A stretch of 64,000 nucleotides of DNA from Noviluteimonas lactosilytica (GTDB lineage Bacteria; Pseudomonadota; Gammaproteobacteria; Xanthomonadales; Xanthomonadaceae): the NCBI RefSeq assembly GCF_020866925.1, contig NZ_JAJGAK010000001.1, positions 310,001 through 374,000 on the forward strand. Reading direction: 5' to 3'. This document shows positions 41,447 through 50,457 of the stretch, in pieces. The notes under the pieces were generated by a model. It was not told the DNA's origin. It was given only the letters and a program-made list of their open reading frames with translations, and searched no databases. The position numbers and the translations under genes were made by a program. Position 1 is the stretch's first letter. Each line of letters starts with the position of its first letter.

Positions 41447-42435
41447 TCACCTCTTGGGCTCAAACCGAATCACCGGACCGATGTTCGGATTTCCGACCCC
41501 GGGGACGATGCCGGTTGCGGGATCTATGCCGGGCAGCCTCTGCTGCAGATCATCGAAATAGTTTGCGCTAGAAGGCGGGGCCAAGTAGTCGATGTCGCTG
41601 CGTGTTTCGTTTCCTTTCCCAATCGGCAAATCTGTGCCCACACCGCGGCGGGTCCCGCCACCGGCGTGCCCAGCGCATCGGTGTGCTGATACTCGACCGT
41701 CGGGACGCTGCCTCCCGACGGCGTCCTCGCGATCGCGACCAGGCTCCCGTTCAAATAGATCGGCCGACCCATTGGCATCGGACGTATGGGCCAACTGCCC
41801 CGCCTGCGTGTACAGGCTGTACTTGCTGGAAGTCACGTAGTCGCGCGCACGGCGCCCGAGTGCGTCGTACACGTAGCTTGATGCCACGCCCCCATTCGTG
41901 CCGCGCAGCCGATTGCCCAGATCGAACACGTAATTGACGTTGTTCTTGTACGCCGGGTTGCCCTGCACGTCGTAACCGAACGCCACCATCGCCGCGCCGG
42001 TCGGGCACGCGACCGTGGCGCCGGCACGCAGGAACTCCAATCGGTTGTTCGCGTCGTAGCAATACCGCTGGCTGCAGTTCGGCGAACTCACCGCCGTGAT
42101 GTTGTCCAGCCCGTCGTACGTGTAGAAGATCTTGCCCGTGCCGCCGAGCATCCCCAGCGACGTCATCTGGGTCAGGCGATCGAGGTTGTCGTAGACCATT
42201 GCGCGGTTGCGGGTGGCGTCGGTGCCATCGAGGATCGCCGTGACGTTGCCGTTCTCGTCATAGCTGTAGGTGTGATCGAGCGGCACGGCGCTGGTGCCGT
42301 ACGCATCGCGGCTGTTCAACGGCAGCTACGAACGTGACCACGTCGGTGCCCTGGAACGACTGCGACGCGCGGAAGCCGTTGGCGTCGTAGCCGTGGCCGA
42401 CGCGCCAACTCAGCGAGTTCCAGCCATTTATCAGT
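41447..42435 (-). pseudogene. Decayed duplicate of the Rhs gene 3' region with a different toxin tail
   Basis: A second, broken copy of the core of the intact Rhs gene. Regions about 41645-42315 and 42330-42435 match about 43525-44190 and 44335-44440 with high identity. Signs of decay: a roughly 140-bp internal deletion at about 42325 (LFNGS... junction), and a net 5-bp deletion at about 41760 that shifts GSAEYIYLNGS to GSADLFERE. After the GTPVA position the sequence becomes unrelated to the intact gene and ends in a new tail: LPIGKGNETRSDIDYLAPPS, then GIVPGVGNPNIGPVIRFEPK-R. The tail is in the frame before the 5-bp deletion. It looks like the end of a recombined alternate toxin, possibly of nucleotidyltransferase-like type (SDID motif), a weak guess. 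No start of its own. Confidence 0.8.
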
Positions 42436-42455
42436 CAACGCAGTTCTCGCAAACC

Positions 42456-42770
42456 CTAATCGCAAAAGCACTGAAATGAACCAAACTCGACTGGATTCTC
42501 GGCGCTAAGCGTTGCCGCTCGCTCTCGCAAGGTTTTGTCTACGCCCACCCACATTTCTACAGATGACATAAAACTTACGTCACTAAGTTCGAGAAGGTCA
42601 AAGGCCATTGCCTTGAACGCGAACTTCACCTTCTCATTGAACTGCGCCTCTGCATCGGCCAGCCCAAAGACGCTCACGTAAGCGCCACTTGCTCCTTCGA
42701 GCAGATCATTTCCTGGATGAGGGACCACTTCCGCGACGCCGATCCAGAAGCCACGCTTATTCGTATTCAT
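42456..42770 (-). CDS. Immunity protein of the intact Rhs toxin
   Basis: A 104-residue soluble protein (MNTNKRGFWIGVAEVVPHPG..., ending ENPVEFGSFQCFCD). I do not recognise a family. Its ATG lies inside the last codons of the Rhs gene: the two overlap by 14 bp (42757-42770), so translation is coupled, the normal arrangement for a toxin and its immunity gene. It is soluble, so it would neutralise a cytosolic toxin. Confidence 0.75.
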   Translation of the reverse strand: MNTNKRGFWIGVAEVVPHPGNDLLEGASGAYVSVFGLADAEAQFNEKVKFAFKAMAFDLLELSDVSFMSSVEMWVGVDKTLRERAATLSAENPVEFGSFQCFCD

Positions 42771-45700
42771 GATGTATGCGGCTCTTTTCCCCCGACTTGG
42801 AAACACCGTGATAGTGGTCTTTGCCAACTGCCGGGGTCGTGTGATTTGCGGTGGTCCCGCCCTTACCATTTTCTCGGCGAGCGGCCTCTTTAGCTTCACC
42901 TCGTTTTCCACCGTGTTCAACTGTGTGGATCTTCGGCTTTCCGGAAGGGCCCAATTGGCTGGCGGGAATTCCTTTCGCGAGATTGTCGGCCCGATTGGCG
43001 TCAGCAACGGCCTTGCCAACGTCAGCAATGGTGTCCGCATTCTTGATCGCCTTACTTGCCATGTCGCCAACAAGGGGAACGAACCCGACGCCTGCCGCGG
43101 AAATATTGGTCCAGGTCGGCTGTTGCATCGCTTCATAGACGCCCTTTGCGTCCCCGACGACCGGCGTGAAATCTGCAATCAGCCCCACCGCAGACGCGGT
43201 CGTTGCCGCGTCAGGCTGCGCCATTCGGAACTCCGGCCTTTGGAACATCCCCGTTTCACGGCCATCGGGGTCAGTGAATCTGTACGGGTTGTTGTTGGCA
43301 TACCAATAGCGGTTGAAGTTGTCCCCGATCGGACGCGCAGTTACAGGATCAACGCTCAAGAACCGCCCCACCAACGAGTCGTAATACCGCTGCTGCATCT
43401 GCACCAGCCCCGTCGCCGCATCCTCGACGTGCCCCGTGAACCCGGGCCCATCCTTCACCGCCCGGTTCAACACGCGCCCGTAAGGCTCGTAATCACTCTT
43501 CGTGATCTGACGGCTCGCGGTGCTGGTCGCCACGGGCGTGCCCAACGCATCAGTATGTTGGTACTCAACCGTCGGGACGCTTCCTCCCGACGGCGTCCGC
43601 GCGATCGCGACCAGGCTTCCGTTCAAATAGATGTACTCCGCCGACCCATTGGCATCGGACGTATGGGCAAGCTGCCCCGCCTGCGTATACAGGCTGTACT
43701 TGCTGGAGGTGACGTAGTCGCGTGCGCGCCTTCCAAGCGCGTCGTACACGTAGCCCGACGACACGCCGCCGTTGGTGGCGCGCAAGCGATTGCCCAGGTC
43801 GAACACGAAGTTGACGTTGTTCTTGTACGCCAGGTTGCCTTGCACGTCGTAACCGAACGCCACCGTTGCCGCGCCATTCGGACACACCACCGTGGCGCCA
43901 GCGCGCAGGAACTCCAATCGGTTGTTCGCGTCGTAGCAATACCGCTGGCTGCGGTTCGGCGAACTCACCGCCGTGATGTTGTCCAGCCCGTCGTAGGTGT
44001 AGAAGATCTTGCCCGTGCCCCCGAGCATGCCCAGCGACGTCATCTGGGTCAGGCGATCGAGGTTGTCGTAGACCATTGCGCGGTTGCGGGTGGCATCCGT
44101 GCCATCGAGGATCGAGGTGACGTTGCCGTTCTCGTCGTAGCTGTACGTGTGGTCGAGGGGCACGGCGCTGGTGCCGTACGCGTCGCGGCTCTTCAACGGC
44201 AATTGGCGCGCGTTCTGCGTCAGCGAGTGCACGATGCCGTTGCCATAGGTGAAGCCGGCCATCGCGCCATTGGGGTAATAAGTCACGCCCGTTGCGTACG
44301 TGCCCGCCTTTGTCGGCTGGCCCAGCGCATTCGGCGCGAACGTCACCACGTCGGTGCCCTGGAACGACTGCGACGCGCGGAAACCATTGGCGTCGTAGCC
44401 ATGGCCGACGCGCCAGCTCAGCGAGTTCCAGTCCATTTTTTCCAGCGTCAGCTGTCGGCGTTGGTCGTATGCATAGGTCGTCTTGACGACGTTGGTGTCG
44501 CCGTTGTCGACCGTGAGGACGTTGTGCAGGCTGTCGGGCGTGTAGGTGTAGGTCGTGTCGCCGCGGCCGTCGGCGAACGCCAGTTGCTTGATGCGGTTGC
44601 GTTGGTCGTATTCGCGCACGACCTTGCGCGCAAGGATCGCCGCCGTGTCGCCTTCAAAATCGCACGCCGTGTTGTCCGCAAGCCCCGCCGCCGACCACGC
44701 CAGGTTGCCTGCCGCGTCATAGCCATACAACGTCGCAGCCGTCTCCGGCTCGACCATGCGGCACAGTTCCTGCGCCGCGTTGTAGGCGTACGACCGGATC
44801 GCCATCACGCCCGGGCCGGAACGCGCCAGCACCGTCGGCTTGCCGAACGTGTCGCGCGCGATGTCGGTGTAGACGCTGTCGGGATGCGCAATCTCAAGCG
44901 GCCAGTCGGTGTTCGGCTGGTCGTAGGTCAGGTAGGTCGTGTCGGTCGACTTATCGCGCGGATTGGTGGTGCGCGTGACGAAGTTCGCGAGGTACTGGGT
45001 CGTGGACACGATCTCGCCACCGTCCGTGTCCTGCGCGACACGCGTCGGCCGGCCCAGTCCGTCGTACGTTGTCCGCGTGCCGGGCAACGGCGACGCGAAG
45101 TTGCTGATCACGTCGCGCGTCGGATACGACTGCAGCACCGGCTTGCCGTCGTGGTCGTACTGCGTGACGGTCTGGCTCAGCGTGTTGTTGATGTCGTCCT
45201 TGTCGTAGGTGCGCGTCAGCACCGGCCGCCACATCGCGTCGTAATAGACGGCCTTTATACCCTGCCCGGTCTGCACGAACTCGCGCCAGTGGCCCGCCGA
45301 CAGGCCGTACTCGACGTCGGTGGTCGACTGGAACGTGCGCACCAGCTTGTTCCAGGAGGCATCGCACGCGCCCGCGGTCGTCTTCGACGGGTACGTGATG
45401 CCGGACAGGCGGCCCATCGCGTCGAACGCGTAGCAGGTCTTGAACCCGTTCTCGTCGATGACGTGGCGGATCAGGCCGTAGTCGTCGATCGAGAGGGTCT
45501 TGTACTCGCTGGTCGGGAAGTCGATGCGTTGCGGGAGGCCGCGCTTCCAGCTGGAGAAGGTGACGGTCGTGTTGAACGTCGGCGAGTCGTTGCCGTTGGA
45601 CGCCGTGGCCAGCGTGCCGTCACCGTTGTAGGTCAGCGTCTGCTGCAGCTTGCCGAACTTGTAGGTTCGCAGAGGCAACGCGGTCGCCGCGTCGTAGATG

Positions 45701-45897
45701 GTTTCGCTTTCCGCCAGGCCCGTGTTGTCGTTGGTGCTTTTCTTCGGCTGACCGAGGACCCAGCTGGCGAGGTTGTCCTCGTAGGTCTGGGTGTCGGTGC
45801 GCGTGTAGGTCTGCGCGGCGGCCGGGAGCACGCTGGCGGCCAGCGATGCGGCCAGGACGGTCGTGGCGATGCGCTTCATGTGGTCGTGTCGGGTCAT
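42757..45897 (-). CDS. Secreted Rhs/YD-repeat polymorphic toxin
   Basis: A 1046-residue Rhs protein. A signal peptide is present (MKRIATTVLAASLAASVLPA, cleavage near AAAQ). Many YD repeats follow (such as YDALGRRARDYVTSSKYSLY and YDNLDRLTQM). The core ends at the conserved boundary RYYDSLVGRFLSVDPV. Then comes a linker with hydrophobic patches (DFTPVVGDAKGVYE, FVPLVGDMASKAIK), typical of a pre-toxin region. The final about 60 residues (KPKIHTVEHGGKRGEAKEAA ... NHTTPAVGKDHYHG) are histidine-rich and look like a nuclease-type toxin tail, not assigned to a family. Two starts are possible: ATG 45897 (2 bp after the upstream gene's stop) or ATG 45879 at the signal peptide. The immunity gene overlaps its end. 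Confidence 0.85.
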   Translation of the reverse strand: MTRHDHMKRIATTVLAASLAASVLPAAAQTYTRTDTQTYEDNLASWVLGQPKKSTNDNTGLAESETIYDAATALPLRTYKFGKLQQTLTYNGDGTLATASNGNDSPTFNTTVTFSSWKRGLPQRIDFPTSEYKTLSIDDYGLIRHVIDENGFKTCYAFDAMGRLSGITYPSKTTAGACDASWNKLVRTFQSTTDVEYGLSAGHWREFVQTGQGIKAVYYDAMWRPVLTRTYDKDDINNTLSQTVTQYDHDGKPVLQSYPTRDVISNFASPLPGTRTTYDGLGRPTRVAQDTDGGEIVSTTQYLANFVTRTTNPRDKSTDTTYLTYDQPNTDWPLEIAHPDSVYTDIARDTFGKPTVLARSGPGVMAIRSYAYNAAQELCRMVEPETAATLYGYDAAGNLAWSAAGLADNTACDFEGDTAAILARKVVREYDQRNRIKQLAFADGRGDTTYTYTPDSLHNVLTVDNGDTNVVKTTYAYDQRRQLTLEKMDWNSLSWRVGHGYDANGFRASQSFQGTDVVTFAPNALGQPTKAGTYATGVTYYPNGAMAGFTYGNGIVHSLTQNARQLPLKSRDAYGTSAVPLDHTYSYDENGNVTSILDGTDATRNRAMVYDNLDRLTQMTSLGMLGGTGKIFYTYDGLDNITAVSSPNRSQRYCYDANNRLEFLRAGATVVCPNGAATVAFGYDVQGNLAYKNNVNFVFDLGNRLRATNGGVSSGYVYDALGRRARDYVTSSKYSLYTQAGQLAHTSDANGSAEYIYLNGSLVAIARTPSGGSVPTVEYQHTDALGTPVATSTASRQITKSDYEPYGRVLNRAVKDGPGFTGHVEDAATGLVQMQQRYYDSLVGRFLSVDPVTARPIGDNFNRYWYANNNPYRFTDPDGRETGMFQRPEFRMAQPDAATTASAVGLIADFTPVVGDAKGVYEAMQQPTWTNISAAGVGFVPLVGDMASKAIKNADTIADVGKAVADANRADNLAKGIPASQLGPSGKPKIHTVEHGGKRGEAKEAARRENGKGGTTANHTTPAVGKDHYHGVSKSGEKSRIHHEYE

Positions 45898-45899
45898 GG

Positions 45900-47788
45900 T
45901 CACGGCGCCGGCTGCGACAACTTGGTGGTCTTGGTGGCGCGGCCGAAGGCGTCGAAGCACAGCTGGTTCGCCGAGGCTCCGCAGGTTTGCGGGACGTACC
46001 ACCGGAAGCTGCGGCCCTGTTGCGTGATGACGCTCCCGGTCGACGGGTAACGGTTTTCCATCTTCGTCACGTTCGAACGGTCGCGGCCGAGGGCTTCGCC
46101 CAACTTTGCCTGGAACGGCAGGCTCGCGAGCGCGGGATATTGGTGGGTCTGCGTGCGCAGCAGCGCGCCGCCGGCGTCGAAGCCCTCCGACTTGATCAAC
46201 TTTCCTTCCATCTCGCCATCGCGCGTGGAGTGCGTGACGCGCGTGCGGGCGCCGTCCGGTTCGGTCACGTCCACCCACGAGGTGTCGACGCAGGTTTGCG
46301 TGGCCTTGCAGGGATCGTTGATGGTGCTCGCGGATGCTGGGCCGTAGGCATACGTCCACGCCTGCGTCGGCACGCCCGGGCCCGAGAGCGTGCGCTGGAC
46401 CAGCGACAGGTTCTCGAACAGCGGCGGGTTGGCTTCATAAGTGCCGCCATTGGCCGGCATCGACACGCAACTGCTGTTCGCGTAGCTGCGCGCGTGCCAG
46501 CGATGGCGCATGGTGAACGTGCCGACCAGGCCGCTCGGCGCGGTGATCGTCGAGACTTCGGCATCGCTCGCCGGCGCGTTGGCGTTGTAACGCTTGAGGC
46601 AGGAGCTGGCGAACATGTCGGGCAAGGTGCCCGCGCCGGTGCGGGCCAACGCGAAGGTCCAGCGGCTGGCATCCGGCAGCACGACGCTCGCGAGCTTGCC
46701 GTTCGCATATTCGTAGCGCCAGGTGCGCGCATCGGCAGGCGTATCGGGTTGTGCGATCGCGCTGGTGAGCAGAAGGCCATTCCAGGTGAAGCTCACCTTG
46801 CGGCCATCGGAGGCGACGATCGACAGCAGTTGGCGCGGGCTGGCAGCGTTGTAGTGGTAGGTCACGAAGTTGCCGAAGCGATCCTCGATGCGCGTGACGT
46901 ACATCGCGGCCTGCATTCGTCCTGCGTGAGGTAGGGATCGCCGCCCGGCGGGATCATCGGCATGGGCTCTGGTTCTGACTCGGTGGCCGGATCGGAGGTC
47001 GCGTCTCCTGCGAGCGCCGACAGGTCGGACGCTTGCTTCTGCACGCCATACGCCTTGACGCCGACCAGCCAATCGAACCAGTACTTCGTGCCATCGGGTC
47101 CGATCGCCAGGAAGCCCTCGCCCGCCTCGCCGTTTTTCGTCGATGCCAGGCAGGACAACTGGATGTCGCCGAGCGTCACGATCGGATAGGCCGTGGCGCC
47201 GGAAGGCTTCGTTGTGTACGCCGCATCGCGCTTGAGCAGCGGCTGCGAGGCGCCGTCGTCCATGACCAGTTCGTAGCCATGCCACCAGTCGTCCATCGCG
47301 ATGCCGCCCGACCCGCCCCACACGTAGTTGAAGTTCGTGCACCGCTTCTTATCGGGGTCGGTGAAGGCCATGCGCCAGTTGCTGCCGGGGATGCCGCCGT
47401 CTTCGACGCCCCTCGGCGCCGCCACGAGCGTGCTGATGCGCGGGATGTCGAGCGTCCAGTCGCCGAGGACCTGCGCAGGTCCCGGACCAGAGGCGTCGTA
47501 GATCTCCGGGCTGCGCGAGCGCGAGACGCGGATCGTCGGCCCGGCGCCTTCGAGCACGATGTCGGTCTGCGAAAAACTCACTTGGCCGGTGACCAGGTCG
47601 ATGCTCTCGCCGAACGGTGTTTCGCCATAGGGCTGGATCGACTGGTAGGACTTCAGGCGCTTGAGGTACTCGCTCTCGAACGTCGAAGCGGGATACTCGC
47701 CACTGACCTGGGCATGCGCGCTCGGCGTGAGCAACACCAGGCTGCCCAGCAGGCAGCGGGCCCAATCAGGGCCGTTGAAACGAAGCAT
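45900..47788 (-). pseudogene. Upstream Rhs gene with a frameshift
   Basis: A first Rhs-like gene directly before the intact one. The N-terminal part from ATG 47788 has a signal peptide (MLRFNGPDWARCLLGSLVLL, then TPSAHAQ) and a typical Rhs entry domain (ESIDLVTGQVSFSQTDIVLE). After PYLTQDE the frame is lost near 46917: the expected continuation MQAAMYVTRIEDRFGNF is in the next frame and runs to a stop at 45900 (TKLSQPAP). Inserting one base at about 46917 would restore one continuous protein of about 629 residues. It lacks a toxin tail of its own, so with the next gene it may make a two-part secreted Rhs. A sequencing error is possible. Confidence 0.75.
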
Positions 47789-47938
47789 CGAATCCTCGGA
47801 AGACAGTGCGGCTCCCCGCCGCGGTGCGCAGAGTGCCGCACCATCGCTTCGCAAAGGAAGAAACACTTGGTGCATGCGTCTGCTTTCAGTGACTGATGAT
47901 TTGTCATCGGCCACCGAAAGTTCGCAGCGCTTCGAAGT

Positions 47939-48475
47939 TCAGAACAACGCGCCGGTCGCAGGCTCCGCGTAACTCAGCTTCCCTTCGACGATCGTCGCCG
48001 CCCCCGTGTACGGATGTTCCTCGCGCCGCCCCGGTGCGAGCAGATGCACCACCTCCCACCCGCTCGCCTTGAAGTCGTCGGCGATCAACCCGCGGTGGCA
48101 TTGCCACCACATCGCTTCGGCGCACATCACGGCGGTCGGTGTTTGCGTCGCAAGCGACGCCAGTGCGTCGCGCGCGCGGCGATACTCGTTCGTCGCCATG
48201 TAATCGGCGTACGCGCGGAAGCTCGCGTTGCGCCAGCGCGTGTTCGGCGAATCCTTCGATGGCGTGCGCCGGCCGCCGAGGTCGGGCATCGGCACGTAGT
48301 CGATGCCGGTCATCGGCAGCACGGTCGCCATCGTCGCGCCGGAGAATTGCGGATGCCGGCGCGAACCGGCGAAGCGCCGCACGTCGACCAGCGCGCGGAT
48401 GCCGGCGTCGGCGAGCATCCCGGCGAACACCTCCCACTCGCGGGTCGAATGGCCGATGGTCCACAGCGTGCGCAT
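47939..48475 (-). CDS. DUF488 family protein
   Basis: A 178-residue soluble protein of the DUF488 family (YeaO-like), opening with TLWTIGHSTREWEVFAGMLA. The key features are the GHST motif at residues 8-11, DVRRFAGSRRHPQFSG and, near the end, MCAEAMWWQCHRGLIADDF with the conserved cysteine-x-x-x-histidine. No activity is established for this family; a role in redox or DNA metabolism is a guess. It is convergent with the Rhs gene set but divergent from the ABC1 kinase gene 74 bp away. Confidence 0.85.
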   Translation of the reverse strand: MRTLWTIGHSTREWEVFAGMLADAGIRALVDVRRFAGSRRHPQFSGATMATVLPMTGIDYVPMPDLGGRRTPSKDSPNTRWRNASFRAYADYMATNEYRRARDALASLATQTPTAVMCAEAMWWQCHRGLIADDFKASGWEVVHLLAPGRREEHPYTGAATIVEGKLSYAEPATGALF

Positions 48476-48549
48476 GCGGCCATGCTAGCCGCCGCACGCC
48501 ACCACGAAAGGTGAAATCGCATTGACGCGTGCGCGACTAGGCTTCCCGC

Positions 48550-50235
48550 ATGAATGGCCAATCGCCCGCAAGCCTCGCGCGCAGCGCACAGATCATCACG
48601 TTCCTGTTGAAGTACCGGGGCGCGGGCGTGTTCTCGGGCATCGACCTCGACAAGGCCGCGATGGGCATGGACGAGGTCGAACCCGGCGACGACAGCCCGG
48701 AGCAGTTCGTCGACGATCTCGAAGCGCTCGGCCCCACGTTCATCAAGGTCGGCCAGGCGTTGTCGACGCGGCCGGACATGGTGCCGCCGGCCTACCTGCA
48801 CGCGTTGCAGCGCATGCAGGACGACGTGCAGCCGATTCCGTTCGAAGTGGTGCGCGCGGTGTTCGAGGACGAGATCGGCGTGCGCATGAACAAGGTGTTC
48901 CAGCACGTCGACGAAGTGCCGCTGGGCAGCGCGTCGCTCGCGCAGGTACATCGCGCGGTGTTGCGCGACGGGCGCGAGGTGGCGGTGAAGGTGCAGCGTC
49001 CCTTCGTCGCCGAGGTCATTCGCAACGATCTCGATGCCCTCGCCGGGTTCGCCGACAAGGCCGATCGCATCACCGACCTCGGCCGCCGCCTGCGCTTCGC
49101 CGACTGGGTGCACGAGTTCCGCAAGACGCTGCTCGCCGAACTCGACTATCGCGTGGAAGCGGAAAATCTCTCGCGCTTCTCCGAGCACTTCGTCGATTAC
49201 CCCGAATTGTTCGTGCCGCAACCGATCAATGGCCTGTGTTCCGCGCGCGTGCTGACGATGGACCTGGTGCGCGGCACGAAGGTCACGCAGCTGTCCGGCC
49301 TGCGCCGCACCGAACAGGACATGGGGTGCCTCGGCAAGGCGCTGCTGCGCGGTTACCTCGACCAGATGTTCGTGCACGGCGAGATCCACGCCGATCCGCA
49401 CGCGGGCAACATGCTGGTCACCGACGACGGACGGCTCGGCCTGTTCGACCTCGGCATGATCGCGCACGTGCCGCCGAAGCAGCGCGAGCGCCTGCTCAAG
49501 CTGTTGTTCGGCGCGGTCGACGGGCGCGGCGAGGAAGTCGCGAACGAAGCCATCGCGATGGGCACGCGGCTGGAGGACTTCGACCACGATCGTTTCCAGC
49601 GCGAGATCGGCCAGCTCGTCGCGCGCTACGCGGCGCATGCCGGTTCGCAGGCGATGTCGGAAGGCAAGCTCGTCGTCGAACTCGTGCGCATCTCCACCGC
49701 CTGCAACCTGCGCACGCCGCCGGAACTGAGCCTGCTGGGCAAGACGCTGCTCAACCTGGAACAGGTCGCCTTCGCGCTCGACCCCCACCTGGACGTCAAG
49801 CGCATCACCGAGCAGCACATCCAGCACGTGATGCGCGAGCGGATGCGGCAGTCGTTCTCGCCCGCCAACATCGCCGGCGAAGTGCTCGAAGTGCAATCGC
49901 TGCTGCGCGAATCGCCGCGCAAGATCTCCGACATCCTCTCGCTGCTGTCCGAGAACCGCCTCAACGTGCAGCTGGGCGGCCTCGACGACTCGCAGCTGAT
50001 GGAGAACCTGCAGAAGATCGCCAACCGCATCACCGCGGGCCTGATCACCGCCGCGCTGATCCTGGCCTCGGCGATGCTGATGCGCGTGGATACCGCGGGC
50101 GCCCGCCTGTTCGGGTACCCGGCGCTGGCGCTGGTGTGCTTCCTGATCGGCACCGTGCTGGGGCTGGCGCTGATCTGGAGCGCGTTGCGGCGGGATCACA
50201 AGGCGAGGCCGAGGGAGGAGCGGGGGACGAGGTGA
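48550..50235 (+). CDS. ABC1/UbiB-like atypical protein kinase family protein
   Basis: A 561-residue protein of the ABC1/AarF/ADCK family. The kinase-like core has the signature PTFIKVGQALSTRPDMVPPA (the KxGQ motif) at about residues 62-82, EVAVKVQRPFV with the catalytic lysine, and GEIHADPHAGNMLVTDDGRL with the catalytic HxDxxxxN-like loop and FDLG magnesium motif. Two C-terminal membrane helices (about 500-545) anchor it. UbiB in E. coli supports ubiquinone synthesis. This protein is a paralogue type and not in the ubi operon, so the exact process is uncertain. GGGAAAC element C follows 12 bp after its stop. Confidence 0.85.
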   Translation: MNGQSPASLARSAQIITFLLKYRGAGVFSGIDLDKAAMGMDEVEPGDDSPEQFVDDLEALGPTFIKVGQALSTRPDMVPPAYLHALQRMQDDVQPIPFEVVRAVFEDEIGVRMNKVFQHVDEVPLGSASLAQVHRAVLRDGREVAVKVQRPFVAEVIRNDLDALAGFADKADRITDLGRRLRFADWVHEFRKTLLAELDYRVEAENLSRFSEHFVDYPELFVPQPINGLCSARVLTMDLVRGTKVTQLSGLRRTEQDMGCLGKALLRGYLDQMFVHGEIHADPHAGNMLVTDDGRLGLFDLGMIAHVPPKQRERLLKLLFGAVDGRGEEVANEAIAMGTRLEDFDHDRFQREIGQLVARYAAHAGSQAMSEGKLVVELVRISTACNLRTPPELSLLGKTLLNLEQVAFALDPHLDVKRITEQHIQHVMRERMRQSFSPANIAGEVLEVQSLLRESPRKISDILSLLSENRLNVQLGGLDDSQLMENLQKIANRITAGLITAALILASAMLMRVDTAGARLFGYPALALVCFLIGTVLGLALIWSALRRDHKARPREERGTR

Positions 50236-50247
50236 GTGGGGCGAGAG

Positions 50248-50410
50248 CGGGAAACGGGAAACCGGGAAACGGGAGAGAGAGGTCGACCTCGCGGTGAGTG
50301 GCGCGAGCCGAAGATCGGCTTTCGATGCGTCGCAAACCGATCTCCGGGTCGCGCAAGCCTCGGTGCGTCGGACGCGACCTCCCGTTTCCCGAGTTTCCCG
50401 TTTCCCGCGC
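50248..50410. repeat. GGGAAAC heptamer element C
   Basis: An inverted-repeat element of about 160 bp with the same arm design as elements A and B: GGGAAAC units on the left, GTTTCCC units on the right. The centre is unrelated to A and B. It lies between the ABC1-like gene and fpr, which are probably separate transcripts. Confidence 0.85.
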
Positions 50411-50457
50411 TCCACCTTTAAAATCCCCCAATTCCCCCAGCTCCACCCCTCCCCCCA

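Noticed and set aside
42769-46050. Long open frame on the plus strand opposite the Rhs gene
   Set aside because: Composition is antisense shadow of YD repeats (VRRVR/RAV runs); no recognisable domain, while the minus frame is a clear Rhs protein.
29733-50410. GGGAAAC elements as a CRISPR array
   Set aside because: Units are 7 bp in tandem with inverted copies, without regular 25-40 bp repeats and spacers, and no cas gene is present.
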